A stretch of 64,000 nucleotides of DNA, from contig NZ_ASZC01000013.1 of the NCBI RefSeq assembly GCF_000468095.1, forward strand, positions 1 to 64,000. Direction: 5' to 3'. Positions 62,482-64,000 of the stretch are shown piece by piece (the stretch's first letter is position 1; every line of letters begins with the position of its first letter). The notes under the pieces are model-generated. The model searched no databases and was not told the origin of the DNA. It was given only the letters and a program-made list of their open reading frames with translations. The DNA comes from Pantoea sp. AS-PWVM4. GTDB taxonomy: Bacteria > Pseudomonadota > Gammaproteobacteria > Enterobacterales > Enterobacteriaceae. The position numbers and the translations under genes were made by a program.

Positions 62482-63813
62482 TTAGCGCACCAGGCACGGA
62501 CGTTTGTTATCAAAAGTCCAGTTGGGCACAAGGAATTGCATCGCCTGAGCGTCATCGCGCGCGCCCAGCCCGTGTTTCTGATACAGCGCATTGGCCTGCA
62601 TCACCTGATCCATATCCAGCTCAACACCCAGACCTGGTTTCTGCGGCACCTGAACCATGCCGCCTTTGATCTGGAACGGTTCTTTGGTCAGGCGTTGGTT
62701 ACCTTCCTGCCAAATCCAATGGGTATCGATGGCGGTAATCGCGCCCGGCGCCGCCGCCGCGACATGCGTAAACATCGCCAGCGACACATCGAAATGGTTG
62801 TTGGAGTGCGAGCCCCAGGTCAGGCCAAAGTCGTGGCACATTTGCGCCACGCGCACCGAGCCTTGCATGGTCCAGAAGTGAGGATCGGCCAGCGGGATAT
62901 CGACGGATTGCAGTGACAGGGTGTGGCCCATCTGACGCCAGTCGGTGGCGATCATATTGGTAGCGGTAGGCAGCCCGGTGGCACGACGGAATTCCGCCAT
63001 CACCTCGCGTCCGGAATAGCCTTGTTCAGCCCCACACGGGTCTTCAGCATAGGCCAACACGCCCTTCAGCTGTTTCCCCAGCAGGATCGCTTCATTCAGC
63101 GACCAGGCACCGTTCGGATCGAGGGTGACGCGCGCCTGTGGGAAACGCTTCGCCAGTGCGGTGACCGCCTCGGCCTCTTCACCACCACGCAGCACCCCCC
63201 CTTTCAGTTTGAAATCATTGAAGCCGTATTTTTCATACGCCGCTTCCGCGAGACGCACCACGGTATCCGGCGTCAGCGCTTCTTCATGGCGCAGGCGATA
63301 CCAGTCGCATTTGTCATTTTCCTGGCTCTGGTACGGCAGCGAGGTTTTCTTGCGATCGCCGACGTAGAACAGATAACCCAGCATTTCTACCCGGTCGCGT
63401 TGCTGACCATCACCCAGCAACGACGCCACATTGACGCCCAGATGCTGGCCGAGCAGATCGAGCAGTGCCGCCTCAATCCCGGTCACCACATGGATGGTGG
63501 TGCGCAGGTCAAACGTCTGGGTGCCACGCCCGCCAGCATCACGGTCGGCAAAGGTACTGCGCACCAGGTTAAGAATGTTTTTGTACTCGCCAACGGTTTT
63601 ATGTACTACCAGCGCTGCCGCATCTTCCAACGTCTGACGAATCTTCTCGCCGCCCGGAATCTCCCCAACTCCGGTATGGCCCGCATTGTCTTTAATGATG
63701 ACGATGTTACGGGTGAAGAAAGGGGCATGTGCGCCGCTCAGGTTAAGCAACATGCTGTCATAACCGGCCACCGGAATGACCTGCATGGATGTAATTTTCG
63801 GTGTCTGACTCAT
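62482..63813 (-). CDS. gudD: Glucarate dehydratase
   Basis: 443 residues (E. coli 446) from the ATG at 63813, preceded by AAGGAG. An enolase-superfamily dehydratase of D-glucarate and L-idarate. Catalytic Lys-x-Lys is in Asp-Phe-Lys-Leu-Lys-Gly-Gly, metal ligands are in Leu-Asp-Pro-Asn-Gly-Ala-Trp and Glu-Asp-Pro-Cys, and the general base His is in Gly-Ser-His-Ser-Asn-Asn-His-Phe. The glucarate dehydratase-like neighbour gudX precedes it by 10 bp. Confidence 0.97.
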   Translation of the reverse strand: MSQTPKITSMQVIPVAGYDSMLLNLSGAHAPFFTRNIVIIKDNAGHTGVGEIPGGEKIRQTLEDAAALVVHKTVGEYKNILNLVRSTFADRDAGGRGTQTFDLRTTIHVVTGIEAALLDLLGQHLGVNVASLLGDGQQRDRVEMLGYLFYVGDRKKTSLPYQSQENDKCDWYRLRHEEALTPDTVVRLAEAAYEKYGFNDFKLKGGVLRGGEEAEAVTALAKRFPQARVTLDPNGAWSLNEAILLGKQLKGVLAYAEDPCGAEQGYSGREVMAEFRRATGLPTATNMIATDWRQMGHTLSLQSVDIPLADPHFWTMQGSVRVAQMCHDFGLTWGSHSNNHFDVSLAMFTHVAAAAPGAITAIDTHWIWQEGNQRLTKEPFQIKGGMVQVPQKPGLGVELDMDQVMQANALYQKHGLGARDDAQAMQFLVPNWTFDNKRPCLVR

Positions 63814-63823
63814 TTCCTGCTCC

Positions 63824-64000
63824 TTACACTTTGCTGCGACCGAAGGCCGGACGCTTACGGTCGAACGACCAACCGGGAACCAGATATTGCATCGCCGTGG
63901 CGTCGTTGCGCGCGCCTGCCGGCAGAGATTTGTACAGCGCATTGGCTTGTTGCAGACGATCCCAGTCCAGTTCGATGCCGAGGCCGGGTTTGTCCGGTAC
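63824..64000 (-). CDS. gudX: Glucarate dehydratase-related protein, C-terminus
   Basis: The last 58 codons of a gene that runs off the right edge. The sequence [12 protein letters not shown], then [18 protein letters not shown], parallels the GudD C-terminus with many differences, as E. coli GudX does. The stop is 10 bp before the gudD ATG. Naming it gudX rests on paralogy plus position; whether the catalytic residues are kept cannot be seen. Confidence 0.85.
   Translation of the reverse strand, partial: VPDKPGLGIELDWDRLQQANALYKSLPAGARNDATAMQYLVPGWSFDRKRPAFGRSKV

Overview
The window is chromosome from an enterobacterium, most likely Pantoea or a close relative in the Erwiniaceae. The core proteins read as close orthologues of Escherichia coli proteins. 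However, several linkages differ from E. coli: cysG sits beside cysDNC, mutS lies next to rpoS and mltB, mazEF is absent between relA and mazG, and garKRL is joined to gudD. The genus is an inference from layout and from a palindromic repeat that I associate with Pantoea; no database was searched.

Positions 1-7.9 kb are the right end of a P2-like (Peduovirinae-type) prophage. In order they hold a glycine-rich tail-fibre C-terminus, a 68-residue protein, an Ogr-type late promoter, sheath (FI), tube (FII), the tail chaperone pair E and E+E' made by -1 frameshifting, tape measure (T), U, D and the late activator ogr. A terminator and a palindrome-rich candidate attachment segment follow, and the prophage abuts the 3' side of rplS.

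From 8 to 23.7 kb is a translation and stress block, mostly on the minus strand: ffh, then rpsP-rimM-trmD-rplS; ypjD-yfjD on the plus strand; gshA, the sigmaE-dependent sRNA gene micA on the opposite strand, luxS; yqaB-yqaA; four tandem tRNA-Arg(ACG) genes and one tRNA-Ser(GCT); csrA; alaS; recX-recA with a LexA box inside the promoter; pncC. From 23.8 to 27.2 kb is a small accessory stretch: tam, an orphan DapA-family aldolase, yjdM and mltB.

From 27.5 to 37 kb are mutS (plus) and a long minus-strand block read as ygbE, ftsB-ispD-ispF-truD-surE-pcm-nlpD-rpoS. This couples division, isoprenoid synthesis, pseudouridylation, stationary-phase survival functions and the sigma-S gene. From 37 to 47.3 kb is sulfate assimilation: cysG-cysD-cysN-cysC (sulfate activation plus siroheme synthesis), iap and a YciI-like gene, then cysJ-cysI-cysH (sulfite and PAPS reduction). 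From 47.6 to 56.7 kb are queD, queE, pyrG-eno, mazG, relA and rlmD. From 56.8 kb to the end are barA (plus) and a minus-strand glucarate/galactarate operon, gudX(partial)-gudD-garL-garR-garK, whose products take D-glucarate to 2-phosphoglycerate.

Two repeat families sit between genes. A 22-bp palindromic unit occurs at four loci, all between convergent genes, and a CCCTCACCC/GGGTGAGGG palindrome lies between mazG and relA. I found no insertion sequence, CRISPR array, restriction or recognisable defence system, and no undescribed multi-gene system. The most interesting items are small: the recoding site, the late promoter and att region of the prophage, micA, the convergent-site repeats, direct repeats at the cysG promoter, and an unexplained 0.36-kb mltB-mutS gap.
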